A stretch of 64,000 nt of DNA, taken from contig DKRV01000006.1 of the NCBI GenBank assembly GCA_002472405.1, positions 50,074-114,073 on the forward strand, given 5' to 3'. Source of the stretch: Clostridiales bacterium UBA7273 (GTDB taxonomy: Bacteria; Bacillota; Clostridia; Oscillospirales; Oscillospiraceae). This document shows positions 51,954-62,600 of the stretch, in pieces (position 1 is the first letter of the stretch; each line of letters opens with the position of its first letter). Both the position numbers and the translations under genes were made by a program. The notes beneath the pieces are model-generated. The model was not told the DNA's origin and did not search any database. It saw only the letters and a list, made by a program, of their open reading frames with translations.

Positions 51954-51975
51954 CCCGAAGGTATATACTGATCAA

Positions 51976-52007
51976 CAAAGCGAGACTTCTTATGGAGTCT
52001 CGCTTTG
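51976..52007. repeat. 12-bp inverted repeat at the junction of two gene scraps
   Basis: CAAAGCGAGACT, loop of 8, AGTCTCGCTTTG. It lies between the LysR and transposase remnants. Confidence 0.6.
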
Positions 52008-52135
52008 GCTATTTCATAGAGCCGGTTAAAATCTACTGCTTCATCTATTTTTCGCAACAGATGGTCTTTCGGCACCAAGCTTTCTGTATCCACGATTTCT
52101 ACGATTCCGCGATCCAGTTTTCCTCGTTCCAGCAT
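52008..52135 (-). pseudogene. IS1182-type transposase, N-terminal scrap
   Basis: On the minus strand MLERGKLDRGIVEIVDTESLVPKDHLLRKIDEAVDFNRLYEIAK matches the start of IS1182/IS5-group transposases. Homology stops at the inverted repeat at 52007, so about 90% of the transposase is missing. Confidence 0.7.
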
Positions 52136-52170
52136 CTTTCATCACCCAGAACCATTTTACCATCTAAATG

Positions 52171-52190
52171 CAAAAAAGCCCAGCTGGGCT
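52171..52190 (-). terminator. Palindromic minus-strand terminator
   Basis: AGCCCAGCTGGGCT followed on the minus strand by TTTTTTG. It would end transcription after the nitroreductase gene. Confidence 0.6.
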
Positions 52191-52209
52191 GGACTTTTTC
52201 GACAGACTG

Positions 52210-52245
52210 AAACGGTGCAGCTCCCTTTGGGAGCTGCACCGTTTT
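52210..52245. terminator. Terminator between the IS remnant and the nitroreductase
   Basis: AAACGGTGCAGCTCCC, loop TTT, GGGAGCTGCACCGTTT, then TT. Confidence 0.85.
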
Positions 52246-52254
52246 TGGCTTAGA

Positions 52255-52773
52255 TCAAATGCGGAACACGCGGCCGTCGCGCGTTGGGTGTGCTGCCGGC
52301 TTGTCGCCGCAGACATAGCCGAGAATGCAGTGGCCGATGCCGATGTACTCATCGCCGATGCCTGCCTTGCGCAGAATCTCGCGCACTTCGGGCATCTCGA
52401 ACACTTCCTTTGCTCTGTTGACCCAGCACGAGCCGAGCCCGACGGCATTTGCGGCGTTCATGAGATTTCCGAGCACGAGCGCGCCGTCCTCAATATATGT
52501 TGGAACATTGCGGTCGGCCAGAACGACGATGACGGTCGGAGCGCCGTAAAACGGGTCGATGTCCTTGCCCATGACCTTGGCGTTGAGCTTTGAAAGCAGC
52601 GAGATGGTGTCCTTATCCTGCACGACGAGCATAGCCGTCGGCTGTCTGTTCATTGCAGATGGGGCGCACAGACCGGCTTTCAGAACGCTCTGAAGCTCAT
52701 CCTCCGATATCTGATCGGGCTTGTAAGCTCTTATGCTTCTGCGCTCGAGCAGGTTGCCGAGTGCCTCACTCAT
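52255..52773 (-). CDS. Nitroreductase family protein
   Basis: A 172-aa FMN-dependent enzyme with the N-terminal LLERRSIRAYKPDQISEDELQSVLKAGLCAPSAMNRQP motif (FMN phosphate site) and a DGALVLGNLMNAANAVGLGSCWVNRAKEVF segment. It is a short nitroreductase reducing nitro or quinone compounds with NAD(P)H. I use ATG 52773 with GAGGAGG upstream; the longer frame lies in the neighbouring gene. It overlaps that gene by 8 bases. Confidence 0.9.
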   Translation of the reverse strand: MSEALGNLLERRSIRAYKPDQISEDELQSVLKAGLCAPSAMNRQPTAMLVVQDKDTISLLSKLNAKVMGKDIDPFYGAPTVIVVLADRNVPTYIEDGALVLGNLMNAANAVGLGSCWVNRAKEVFEMPEVREILRKAGIGDEYIGIGHCILGYVCGDKPAAHPTRDGRVFRI

Positions 52774-53164
52774 TGCCGCCGTCCTCCTCAATGTCGTAAA
52801 ACTCGGTGTACTCGCCGCCGTTTTTTCCGGCCTCGACTGCGGCCTTTGCCGCCTCAAGCTCTTCGCGCATAGTCTCTATGCGATCGTCCATCGCCTTGAG
52901 TTCGTCAAACAGCGGAGCATAGCTCTCGCCGGGGTTGTCGCGGTTTTCGTCGTAGCAGAGTCTGCCGATCTCGATGAACACCTTGTTCTGCTCCTCAAGC
53001 TCACCGTTGATCTGGAGGGTAAGCTTTGCAATGTTGGCATAGCAGCGCGCGGCCGTGCTGCCCTTGTCATAAGCGTCCTTGAGGCCGCCGCTTTCAACAT
53101 AATCCTTTGCCTTTTTGGTCACGCTGTTGAGCGTGCCCTTGAGTATGCTTTTGTAATCTGCCAT
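52766..53164 (-). CDS. Unrecognised helical/coiled-coil protein
   Basis: A 132-aa acidic protein, predicted mainly helical with a coiled-coil section (FDELKAMDDRIETMREELEAAKAAVEAG). There is no signal peptide, membrane segment or known motif. It starts at ATG 53164, four bases after lgt. Comparable small proteins sit next to lgt in related genomes as far as I recall, but I cannot name a family. Confidence 0.75.
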   Translation of the reverse strand: MADYKSILKGTLNSVTKKAKDYVESGGLKDAYDKGSTAARCYANIAKLTLQINGELEEQNKVFIEIGRLCYDENRDNPGESYAPLFDELKAMDDRIETMREELEAAKAAVEAGKNGGEYTEFYDIEEDGGNE

Positions 53165-53168
53165 GATG

Positions 53169-54062
53169 TTAGCTCCTTTCCTGCCCGTCGGCCTTTTTCG
53201 TCCGCTCGCTGCGGTTTACGAAAAGCTCGTCGGGCGAATGCGTTTTTCTTGCGTTTACTATAAGAATGACGGCCGCGATCAGCGCGCTTACTATTGCAAG
53301 CAGCTGTGATACGCGGATATCCGTTGTGCCGATATATAAACTGTCGGTTCGCAGACCCTCGACCCACGCCCTGCCGAGGCCGTACCACAAAACGTACAGC
53401 CATGTAAACTGCCCGTCGTATTTCCTCGCGCCGCGGCGCAGAAGTATGTACAGTATGATAAGCCCCGTGAAGTTCCACAGGCTTTCGTAAAGAAACGTCG
53501 GGTGTACAAACACCGTAACGCCGTCGGATGTAGTAAGTCCCATGCGGCAGAAGATATCCGTTTCAACGCCGAAGGCCTCGCGGTTTATAAAGTTGCCCCA
53601 GCGGCCTATGGCCTGCCCGATGAGCAGACCGAACGCCGCAAGATCGCCGAGCGCGAGAACGGGTATCTTTTTCTTTCTGCACACCAAAATGCCCGTTATA
53701 ACGCCTGCGATTATGCCGCCGTAGATAGCGAGGCCACCGTCGCGCAAGGACAGGATCTCCGATGGGTTGGCGAGGAAATAATCAAGCTTGAACAGAACGT
53801 AATACAGCCTTGCGCCGATTATGCAGGTCGGGATCAGCCATATTACGAAGTCGAAAAGATCATCCGAGGTAAGGCCGAACTTCGCTGCCTGCTTTGCACA
53901 GAACAGTGCGGCGAGGATAAAGCCGAGGGCGATTATCGCACCGTAAAAATAAATTTCAAAGCCGAAAACCGTAAAGCTGTACGGCGGATCAATGCTCCAA
54001 TTGCCCAGCATGGGGAAGCTTATCGCTGCATCACGCAGCATGGTTGCCGTTAAAAAAGTCAT
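53169..54062 (-). CDS. lgt: Prolipoprotein diacylglyceryl transferase
   Basis: Lgt attaches diacylglycerol from phosphatidylglycerol to the lipobox cysteine of prolipoproteins at the membrane. The 297-aa protein has about seven helices, the family signature GQAIGRWGNFINREAFG (about residue 150), the HPTFLYESLWNF segment and LGRAWVEGLRTDSLY near the C-terminus. It serves the lipoproteins of this genome, such as the one at 16.3 kb. It lies in a minus-strand operon after two M16 peptidase genes. Confidence 0.94.
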   Translation of the reverse strand: MTFLTATMLRDAAISFPMLGNWSIDPPYSFTVFGFEIYFYGAIIALGFILAALFCAKQAAKFGLTSDDLFDFVIWLIPTCIIGARLYYVLFKLDYFLANPSEILSLRDGGLAIYGGIIAGVITGILVCRKKKIPVLALGDLAAFGLLIGQAIGRWGNFINREAFGVETDIFCRMGLTTSDGVTVFVHPTFLYESLWNFTGLIILYILLRRGARKYDGQFTWLYVLWYGLGRAWVEGLRTDSLYIGTTDIRVSQLLAIVSALIAAVILIVNARKTHSPDELFVNRSERTKKADGQERS

Positions 54063-54068
54063 AGGTTA

Positions 54069-55346
54069 TCACGCCTTTACAGGGGAAATGACGCTCATTG
54101 CGAGCCTGTCGGGAGTCATGAATGCCTTGAGGAAATCCTCGCATTCGCCTTTTTCAACGCTCTCGAGCACTTCAAACGCATCGAGCGCGCAGTAGCTGCC
54201 GAACACACCGTCGGCAAGGGAGAGACACAGACTGTCGAAGTCCTCAAGTCCGCGCAGGCGCGAGCCGAAGGAGGCGCGCTTTGCCGCCTCGAACAGCTCC
54301 GTGTCAAGCCCGTTTGCGAACACCTCGGCAAGCTCGGCGTTTATCTCGCTCAGAACGCGCTGCGGATCGGGGCTTTCACCGCCGAGCATGATCGTTGCCG
54401 TTCCGGCAGTGTAGTCGATCTCGTAATCATAGTCGCGGTTGAGCACACCCTCGGAGTACAGCCGGTTGTAAAACTTAGCGGAGGTGCCGAACACCGTGCG
54501 CAGAGCAAGCTGGGCGACTATTTTCTGACGCAGAAGCGCGTCGCCATCGCGCGCAGGCGTGACCTTTGCACCGATAAGGTACTGGGGCGCGGAGACCTCC
54601 ATCTGCTCCTCGTTGTAGCTTCTTATGGGCTTTTCGGACTCGGGCTGACCCATATCGGCCTTCGGGATCTCAGCCTTTTCACGCGGCAGAAGCTCGTCTG
54701 CGATGGCGAATATCTCCTCGGGATCGCAGTCGCCTGCGACGCACAGCGTCATGTTTGACGGCGCGTAAAACGCCTTGTGGCAGTTATAGAGCGTTTCGGC
54801 GGTTATCTCCGCAATACTCTCGATGCTGCCGGCGACCTGATCGCGGATGGGATTAAACTCATACAGCATGCGCATGAGGCGGTTATACACGACATAGCCG
54901 GGATTATCCTCGACCATGCATATCTCCTGGCCGATTATGCCCTGCTCCTTATCGACGGTTTCCTGCGTAAAGTAAGGCGTCGAAACGAACTTGAGCAGCA
55001 TGCGCAGGTTTTCCTCAAAGCCCGAGGTGCAGTCGAAAAAGTACGCGGTCATGCCGCTTGAGGTGAAGGCGTTCGGCTGCGCGCCGTTTGCCGAAAGCAC
55101 GCTCAGCGCATTGTCGCCGTCGGGCATGTCGAACATCTTGTGCTCGAGAAAGTGCGCAACTCCGGCCGGAGTTGCGTGCATCTTTCCGCCGAGGGAGAAG
55201 CGCCTGTGCGCGCCGCCGTAATTGGTGGCAAAAACGGCATACGATAGCCGGAAGCCGGGCTTTGTTACAACGTTTACGTTAAGACCGTTGCGCAGCTGGC
55301 CGAAGTACAGATCCTCGCCGATTTTTTCATATCTTTTATGCTTCAT
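54069..55346 (-). CDS. M16 family zinc peptidase (YmfH-like)
   Basis: A 425-aa inverzincin-type peptidase with the metal motif HFLEH in ATPAGVAHFLEHKMFD and a distal glutamate region (EEICMVEDNPGYVVYNRL...E). ATG 55346 follows GAGGAGGAC and overlaps the end of the upstream YmfF-like gene; the longer frame upstream lies in that gene. In Bacillus, YmfF and YmfH are paired in the same way. It is probably the catalytic half of a two-subunit processing peptidase. Confidence 0.9.
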   Translation of the reverse strand: MKHKRYEKIGEDLYFGQLRNGLNVNVVTKPGFRLSYAVFATNYGGAHRRFSLGGKMHATPAGVAHFLEHKMFDMPDGDNALSVLSANGAQPNAFTSSGMTAYFFDCTSGFEENLRMLLKFVSTPYFTQETVDKEQGIIGQEICMVEDNPGYVVYNRLMRMLYEFNPIRDQVAGSIESIAEITAETLYNCHKAFYAPSNMTLCVAGDCDPEEIFAIADELLPREKAEIPKADMGQPESEKPIRSYNEEQMEVSAPQYLIGAKVTPARDGDALLRQKIVAQLALRTVFGTSAKFYNRLYSEGVLNRDYDYEIDYTAGTATIMLGGESPDPQRVLSEINAELAEVFANGLDTELFEAAKRASFGSRLRGLEDFDSLCLSLADGVFGSYCALDAFEVLESVEKGECEDFLKAFMTPDRLAMSVISPVKA

Positions 55347-56634
55347 CGCTGTCCTCCTCACCGTTTCCGCGCAGGTAATACACAGCGTCGCCGACAACGC
55401 TGTTTGCTATATCGACAACTGCCTGAAGCTCCACGCATTCGACCGCCTCGGCAAGCTCCTCGGGGTCAAAGTCAAGTCCGTCGATCGTGTTGGCAAGGTA
55501 AAATCCCTCAAGATTATACTGCGAGTCGAGCGTTGCGCGAAGATCGGATGCAACGCTTTTTTTGGCAGCCAGCAGCTCATCGTCCGTGACTTCGCCGCGC
55601 TTTATAGCATCAAGCTGGGCGCAGATCTCGTCCTTGGCAGCGCCGAATTTGTCAAAATCAACGCCGGATGAGACGATCATAAGCCCCTTGTGCAGATCGA
55701 CAAGCGAGCTTGCGTAATAGCACAGCGAGAGCTTTTCACGAACGTTCATGAAAAGCTTGGACGTTACGCAGCCGCCGAAAACGGCATTGAAAACGTAAAG
55801 TGCCGCAATGTCCGGGTCCTCCATGCAGTCGCCGAGGCGATAGCCCATGACGAGCTTGCCCTGAGTAACGCTCAGCTCATCGTTAAATTCGCGGACGGAC
55901 TCCTCAACGGCGTTCATGCGTATATCGGTGCCGATGTCATAGTCGATCTCGCCTCTGGGCATGCCGCTGAACGCATCCGAAAGCTTCTCGGCAACGGTGT
56001 CCGCGCCGAGGCTGCCGCAATAGAATATCTCGATAGGGCAGGTCATGATAAGGCTGCGGTAATGCTTTGTGAGCTTCTGATAATATATATTTTCCGCCGT
56101 GTCCTCGGTGCCGAGGCGCGATACGGCAAACGGCTCGTAGCAGCACATCTGCTCAATGAGCCTGTGCAGTGCCCATGCGCGCTTGTCGTTTAGTCTGCTT
56201 CTTATGCTGTCAAGCAGCTTATCCTTTTCGCTGTCCACATATTCGGGCAGAAGCAGTCCGCCCTTGGTGCAGGGCGCGAGCAGTATCTCGCCGCAAAGAT
56301 TTGCGATGCTTTCAAAAACGCCGCTGCCGTCGGGCAGATATTTGTCATCGGCAAAGCTCGCGAGAAAGCCGATGCACTGTATCTCGCCGATTTTGCGCAC
56401 AACAGGCTCGATATAGCTGCCGTAAAGCCCGTCAAGCTCGGTCGCGAGCGCCTGCATATCGGTGTGATTTCTGCTGCCGCGGCGCAGAACATAGGGGATG
56501 AGTGCGTTCATTGCCGCCGTTTCGCGGTCAAGCTGAGTCAGCAGGCTGATGCTCAGACAGCCGGTCTTGAATTTGTCGTTTTCGAGCGCGGTTAGCCATA
56601 CGCCGGGGAGTATCTCTTTTCTGACTGTCTCCAT
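55336..56634 (-). CDS. M16 family peptidase homologue without HxxEH (YmfF-like)
   Basis: A 432-aa M16-fold protein. In place of the zinc site it reads NALIPYVLRRGSRNHTDMQALATELDGLYGS, as in YmfF proteins, so it cannot bind zinc in the normal way and is likely the regulatory partner of the next gene. The C-terminal M16 domain (YHKAFYAPSNMTL-like FYCGSLGADTVAEKL, VMGYRLGDCMEDPD) is complete. Start ATG 56634 follows GGAGGTC. It overlaps the catalytic homologue. Confidence 0.88.
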   Translation of the reverse strand: METVRKEILPGVWLTALENDKFKTGCLSISLLTQLDRETAAMNALIPYVLRRGSRNHTDMQALATELDGLYGSYIEPVVRKIGEIQCIGFLASFADDKYLPDGSGVFESIANLCGEILLAPCTKGGLLLPEYVDSEKDKLLDSIRSRLNDKRAWALHRLIEQMCCYEPFAVSRLGTEDTAENIYYQKLTKHYRSLIMTCPIEIFYCGSLGADTVAEKLSDAFSGMPRGEIDYDIGTDIRMNAVEESVREFNDELSVTQGKLVMGYRLGDCMEDPDIAALYVFNAVFGGCVTSKLFMNVREKLSLCYYASSLVDLHKGLMIVSSGVDFDKFGAAKDEICAQLDAIKRGEVTDDELLAAKKSVASDLRATLDSQYNLEGFYLANTIDGLDFDPEELAEAVECVELQAVVDIANSVVGDAVYYLRGNGEEDSDEA

Positions 56635-56679
56635 GGCATGACCTCCTTTGATTTATAATAAATCAGTATAGCACACTTT

Positions 56680-59600
56680 TCAGATATATGGTATACCTTT
56701 TCCGTCATAAATTTCGCCGTCGAGCCATACTCCGCCGAGACCGATCAATATATCGTGCGTCCTGCCGGAGCGGGTCTTGAGCGTCACGCGGCAGTCGGAA
56801 AAGCCGTCGGGCAGACAGGGGCGGATATATATCATACCGTGCCACGGTTTAAGGCCAAGAAGCTCCTCGGTAAACACCCTGAAATACCAGCCGGATGAGC
56901 CGGTGTACCATGTCCAGCCGGCCTCGCCGATGTGGCCGGGGCAGGTGTAGACATCGGCAGGAATGACAAACGGCTCTGCTTGATAAACGCGCTCGTCATG
57001 CGTTTCCGGCAGCATACAACGCAGTATAGCCCAGCCGTCGTCCGGCCGGGAGCGCCTGAAGCAGGCCTGAGCAAGCCACAGCGCAGCGTGCGTGTACTGT
57101 CCGCCGTTTTCCCGGAATCCGGGGCCGTAGCTGCGAATATAGCCGGGGTCGCGCCCCGAACCGAAAAAGGGAGGGTCAAAGAGCTTCACAAGTCCGTTTT
57201 CCCGGTCAAACAACAGTCTGAGCGCACTGTCGAGCGCGGTGTCGGCCTTCGTGTTTGACGCTTCCGGGCAGAAGCAGGCCCAGCTTTGTGAAATGGAATC
57301 TATGCGGCAGCATTCGTTCTGCCGGCCGCCCAGCTCCTCGCCGTCTGGCCAGTAGCCACGCAGATACCATTGACCGTCCCACGCGCGGTCGGCGGCCTTG
57401 CCAAGCTCGGCGGCAAGCGCACGGTATTCGTCCGCGCCCTGCCTGCCAAGCTCGATAAGAATATCCGCAAATCGTTTTACGCAGCAGGAGAAAAACCACG
57501 TCAGCCACACGCTCTCGCCGAAAACGGCGCTCATGCCGTCGTTCCAGTCGCTGCTGCCGAAGTACAGCAGCCCGTGGCTGCCCGTGCCGCGGCCTACGCA
57601 GCAGTCAACGGCGCGCTTTGCGTGCATAAGAACGCTCTCGGCGCAGTCCGAGCGCATGGGCGTTTCATAGCGGTCACCTTCGCTGCCGTCCAAAGGTTTT
57701 GAGTTTACATAATATTCAGAAACATCGCAGATAGAAGCGTCGCCCGTTTTTTCTACATATTCGCACAGCGCCCACACCAGCCACAGCAGATCGTCCGAGC
57801 ACCGCGTGCGCACGCCTTTATCCGCGCCGCCGGCGCTGTGCCACCAGTGCATCACGTCACCCTCGAGGTACTGGTGCCGGCAGCAGGCGAGTATCTGCTG
57901 CTTTGCGATGTTCGGGTCAAGCAGGATGAGGTTCACAGCGTCCTGAAGCTGATCGCGGAAGCCGAACGCGCCGCCGCTTTGATAAACGGAGCATCGTCCG
58001 AGGATGCGGCATGCCAGCGTTTGATACACAGCCCAGCCGCTCATATATCTGTCCGCCTTGCCGCAGCCGGAAAGGCTCATCCTGCGGCACAGGCTGCGCC
58101 AGTGCACCTTTGCTTTTTCAAGTGCCGCAAATGCTGTGTCGCATTTACATAATTCTAAAAGCCTGTCCGGGCTTTCGCATCCGCAGACGAGCACTGTGAC
58201 AGGCTCGGCGGCGTAGCTTGCGGCAAAAACGGGATAGCTCAGTCCACTCGTGCGCGAGTCAAATTCTCCGTGCAGCCAGGATAAACCGTCGCATGTCCAA
58301 CTGAGCGCCTCGCTTGAGCAAACAGCGCTGAAACTAAGCCCTCGTATAGCCGAGCGCGTGCTCGATGCGGTGAACGCTGAGTTTACATAACTGCACGAGA
58401 CTGCGCCGCGGTCGTTGTCGCTGTCGGACAAAAGAAGCTCGCATTTCCAGCCGAGCTTTCCGGGGTGCTCGCCGAAAAATTCAATTATAAAAACCCTTGC
58501 ATCCATATCCGGCGGAACAAAAGCCGTGCAGCGCGCTGCAAAGCTGCCGAAGCTTTTTTCCCAAACGGCGAAGCCAAAGCCGAAGGTGACGCGGCAGGGC
58601 GCGCCGTCCTCGTCGGCAAAAAGGCTGTATCGTCCGGAGCCGTCGAAGTATTCAAGCACCTCCGCTCCGTCGATCGCTCGAGGGTCGTTTATCCATGGGG
58701 TAAGCCGCAGCTCGCGCGCGTTTTTAAGCCACATGTTTCCCGTGCCGCTGTCGGCGGCGATATATCCGAAGCTACCGTTTGTCAGGATGCTGCTCCACAC
58801 TCTCGACGGCAGCGAGCGGTTTACATAAAACGAAAAGCTTCCGTCGTCGTATTCGTTCCGTACAGATGAAGCACCGATTCTTATTCGCTGCGCAAAAACC
58901 CTCGGAGCATTTTCAAATCTGCGGCTGTGTTCATCCTCTCCGACGATGAACGAGGCAGCGCTTTCTATAAGCTCGGCATCCTCGGTCGGCAGCAGACGCA
59001 CCCCGGCGTGGGTGCCGATGAGCGCTTCAAGTCCGTGGGAAGCGAGCGTGTCGCGCACCTTGGAGTACACCGGCCTGCGATATTCGCCGCCCTCGTCGGT
59101 CAGGAACACAAGATCTGCGTAAACGCCGCAGCTTCTGAGCAGACAGAACTGCTTTGTTACAGATACAACGTCGCCGTCATCCTTGCAGCAGATTATCGGA
59201 AGATCGCCCGAAATTGAGCAGCGCCAAAGGCTGCTTTTGGCCGGAAGCTGCGTATGCGAGCCGCCAAACCACAGGCTTTGCAGCATGTCCATGGCGCCGC
59301 CCAGCTCGCGAGATGACATGTGCGTGACGCTTGCGCAGGCCGAAACCATTGCGCCGTACTCGGCAGGCCCCATCGCGAGCATATGCTGCGCGCCGCTGTA
59401 TGCGCCCTCGGGTGTGTCGGCAAGGCACAGTGCAAAGCGCACGTCGAGCTTTTCCCCGGCCTTGAGCGACAGCGGAACGGCGGCCGCTACCGTAGGATAT
59501 GACAAAAATCCGTCCTCGCTCGAGTCGCCTGCCTTTGCAGCCATCGGCTTATCGCAGGCAAGGCACAGCCAGCACTCGGCCTGATTTCCGCGCGGCAGAC

Positions 59601-62600
59601 GGTGCAGCGTTATGCAGTTTTGGTCGCGCCGCGCTTCTATGCCGAGCCGCCAATAGGCAGGATGGTTAACATAATCTGAAGTATCGGCAAGTACGGCCTC
59701 GAACGAAAATTCAAGGCTTGCACTGTCAATATCCGATTTTGCGAAAACTGACACCGTGCGCGCCTCGCCGTTTTCGGCGGCCGACACCGCAACGGAAGTG
59801 CGCGCCGTGAACTCATCGTAAACGCATGAAAATTCGGCGGATATTTCGGAAAATTCCCACATATACGCGCCGCTTTCGACGGGCGAAGGGAGAAGTGAGC
59901 GCACCTTGCCGCCATGCGTAAGCGTTATTTCCGCCCCGTGCCCCTCGCCGATAGGCTTGGACGGCGCGCGGTAGATAAGCATATCAGAGCAGCTTGCCGA
60001 GCTTATTCCGCTTTCGGTTAACATAATGCTGTAAGCCCCGTTTGACAGCAGTGAGCACTGCGGCGAAGCGTAGTCAATTGTGCTGCCGCGTTTTTCCCAG
60101 CGGCTGTTGGGCAGTATCTGCTTGTCGGCCTCTGCCTCGCTCAGATGCAGCACCGGCGCGCCGAGCGGTATGCGCTCTTCGAGAAGCTGCCTGTAGGCGG
60201 CCATATCCGGCGAGTGCATGAAAGCACGCCGGACGCAGTTATCTCCGAGATAATTTGCAATGGCAAGCATGCTCATGCCCAGATGGTGCGCCATGAAGCA
60301 GCGCACCTTTTCGCCCTCGGGCGTTCGGCAGCGCGATGGGGTGAAGTCGAGCGCCTCGAAAAATCCGTAGCGTGCCCTCATGCCGCACTTTTCGAGCCGA
60401 CGCAGATTGGCAACGGCGGCGCCGGGGTCAACGGCGAGGGCGAGAAAGCTTGCATACGGCGCCAATACAAGCTCTGTGTCCTGGCCGCGCTTGAGCGCAA
60501 GCCGAGCACAGCCGTGAGCCTTGTAGCGGTAGTTAAGCGCCGGGTCGAGCGAGTAAAACGCGCTTTCGGATATGCCCCACGCACCGCTGCGGCTGCGGCG
60601 CTTTTTTTGAACGTAAACGCAGAATTTCGCCGTTTCGTACAGCAGACTGTCTTGCGTCAGCGGCAGGAAAAGCTCCGGCATGAGATACTCAAACATCGTG
60701 CCAGTCCAGCTTGCCATGCCGCGGTAGCCGCTCGACGAGCGCATTGCGCGCGACAGTCTGCGCCAGTGCCTGCGCGGCACGTCGCCTTTGGCTATGGCAG
60801 TGTAGCTCGTAAGGCGCGCCTCGCTTGCCATGAGGTCGTAAAGCCCCGGCGAGGCCTTGCCTTTTTCGAGGTCTATGCCGATGTGCATAAGGCCGCGCCG
60901 GACGCTGTAAAATATCGAAAAATCCATATCGGCAACAAGCCTGCGAGCGCGTTCGGCAAGCTTGCAAAGCCCAACGGAATCGAGCCTGTTTTGCAGCGTG
61001 ATCAGACATGCGCACAGATTTCCGCAATCGACCGTGGACAGATACTTTGGCTCGAGCGCGCGCAGGGTGCGTGTGTCGTACCAGTTGCAGAAATGGCCGC
61101 CGAAGCGCGGAAGCTTTTCCAGCGTATCGAGCATGTTTTCTATAAACTCCTCGGCACGTGCAAGGTCTATTATCCCAAGCTCCTGCGCGCACATTGCCGA
61201 GCACAGTGCAAGCCCGATGTTAGTGGGCGATGTGCGATGTGCGATGCCGACGGGCGGCTGCTCCTGAAAATTATCCGGCGGCAGGAAATTATCCTGCGCG
61301 GTGCAGAATGCGTCAAAATAGCTCCATATCTCATTCGCACAGCCGATAAGGTATCGGCGTTCCTCCGCTGACGGCTGTTTTTCTGCCTTTGCAGGAAGGC
61401 TCAGCGCCAATGCCGCAAGCGGCGCGAGGATCCACAGCAGTCCGACGGCTTTCGCGAAGATGCCGACCGAGAATATCACAAGGCACAGACCCGATATCGG
61501 TGCAAGCCACATATTTTTATAAAACCCGGCCGCACCGTTTCGCTTGCCTGCGCTCTGCGCTGCCGTTTCCCACTCAAGCAGATTTTTGCCGCTTACGAGC
61601 ATCCGCCAGAGCGCACTCACGGCGGCGGAAAGCGATATCCACGCCTCGTACGGCAAAAACCAGAGTCTGAACGCCGTGCGCACGATGCTCTCGCCTATTC
61701 CGCCGAGGGTGCGGCTGTGGTACTTTGCCGTCAGCGCCTCGGGCTTGCCGGACGCAAGCTCGGTGAGCGATATTATAAGTCCGGCAGCAAGCGCGATAAG
61801 CGCCGCCCATGCGGCGAGAATAAGCCCGTGCGCCCGGAGCAGCAGTCCGGCGAAGATAGCGGCAAATGTCGCCGGAGCTACCAGACTGCGGCGCAGCGAG
61901 TCGAACAGCTTCCAGCGCTCAATATCCGGAAGGAGTGCGCTTTTGCGGAATATCCAGCCGGTGTTCTGCCAGTCGCCGCGTATCCAGCGGTGACTGCGCC
62001 GAAAATAGGCGATCGGCGAACCGGGGAAGGAGTCGGAAAACTCAACGCTGCTCATATATCCGCCGCGCAGATACGCTCCCTCGAGTGCATCGTGCGAAAG
62101 AACCCTGCCCTCGGGAATGTGCATCTTGGAGCACAGCAGCAGCGCTTCGGCGTCGATTATGCCCTTGCCGGAAAAACCGCCGCGGTCGAAAAGATCCATG
62201 CCCACCTCGCCGCAGAGCATGCCGTATGGCTCAAGTCCGCCGCCTCCGGAGAAAATGCGCGCAAAATCGGTAGAAACGGCCGAGGGCAGCGTTGCGCACA
62301 TGCGCGGATGTATGATGCCGTGCCCGGCGGTGACAAGTCCTCGCTCGCGGTCGAGCACCGGCGCGTTCATCGGGTGCAGCATTGCGCCGATAAGCTCGCG
62401 AACCGAGCCGGGAGAGGGCACGGTGTCGCCGTCGAGGGTGAGAATGTAGCGCGCAGAGCGCAAAAGCTGAGCGTTGCCGCAGCGCGTGTTCAGCTCGCTT
62501 TTATCGCCGCACATGAGCTTTGCAAGCTCCAGCAGCGCGCCGCGCTTGCGCTCAAAGCCGGAGTATTTTCCGCGCCCTTCGTCGAGTGTTCGCTCGCGCG

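Noticed and set aside
60145..61371. 408-codon plus-strand frame inside the NdvB-like gene
   Set aside because: Antisense to a continuous 2395-codon gene with domain structure; no start signal.
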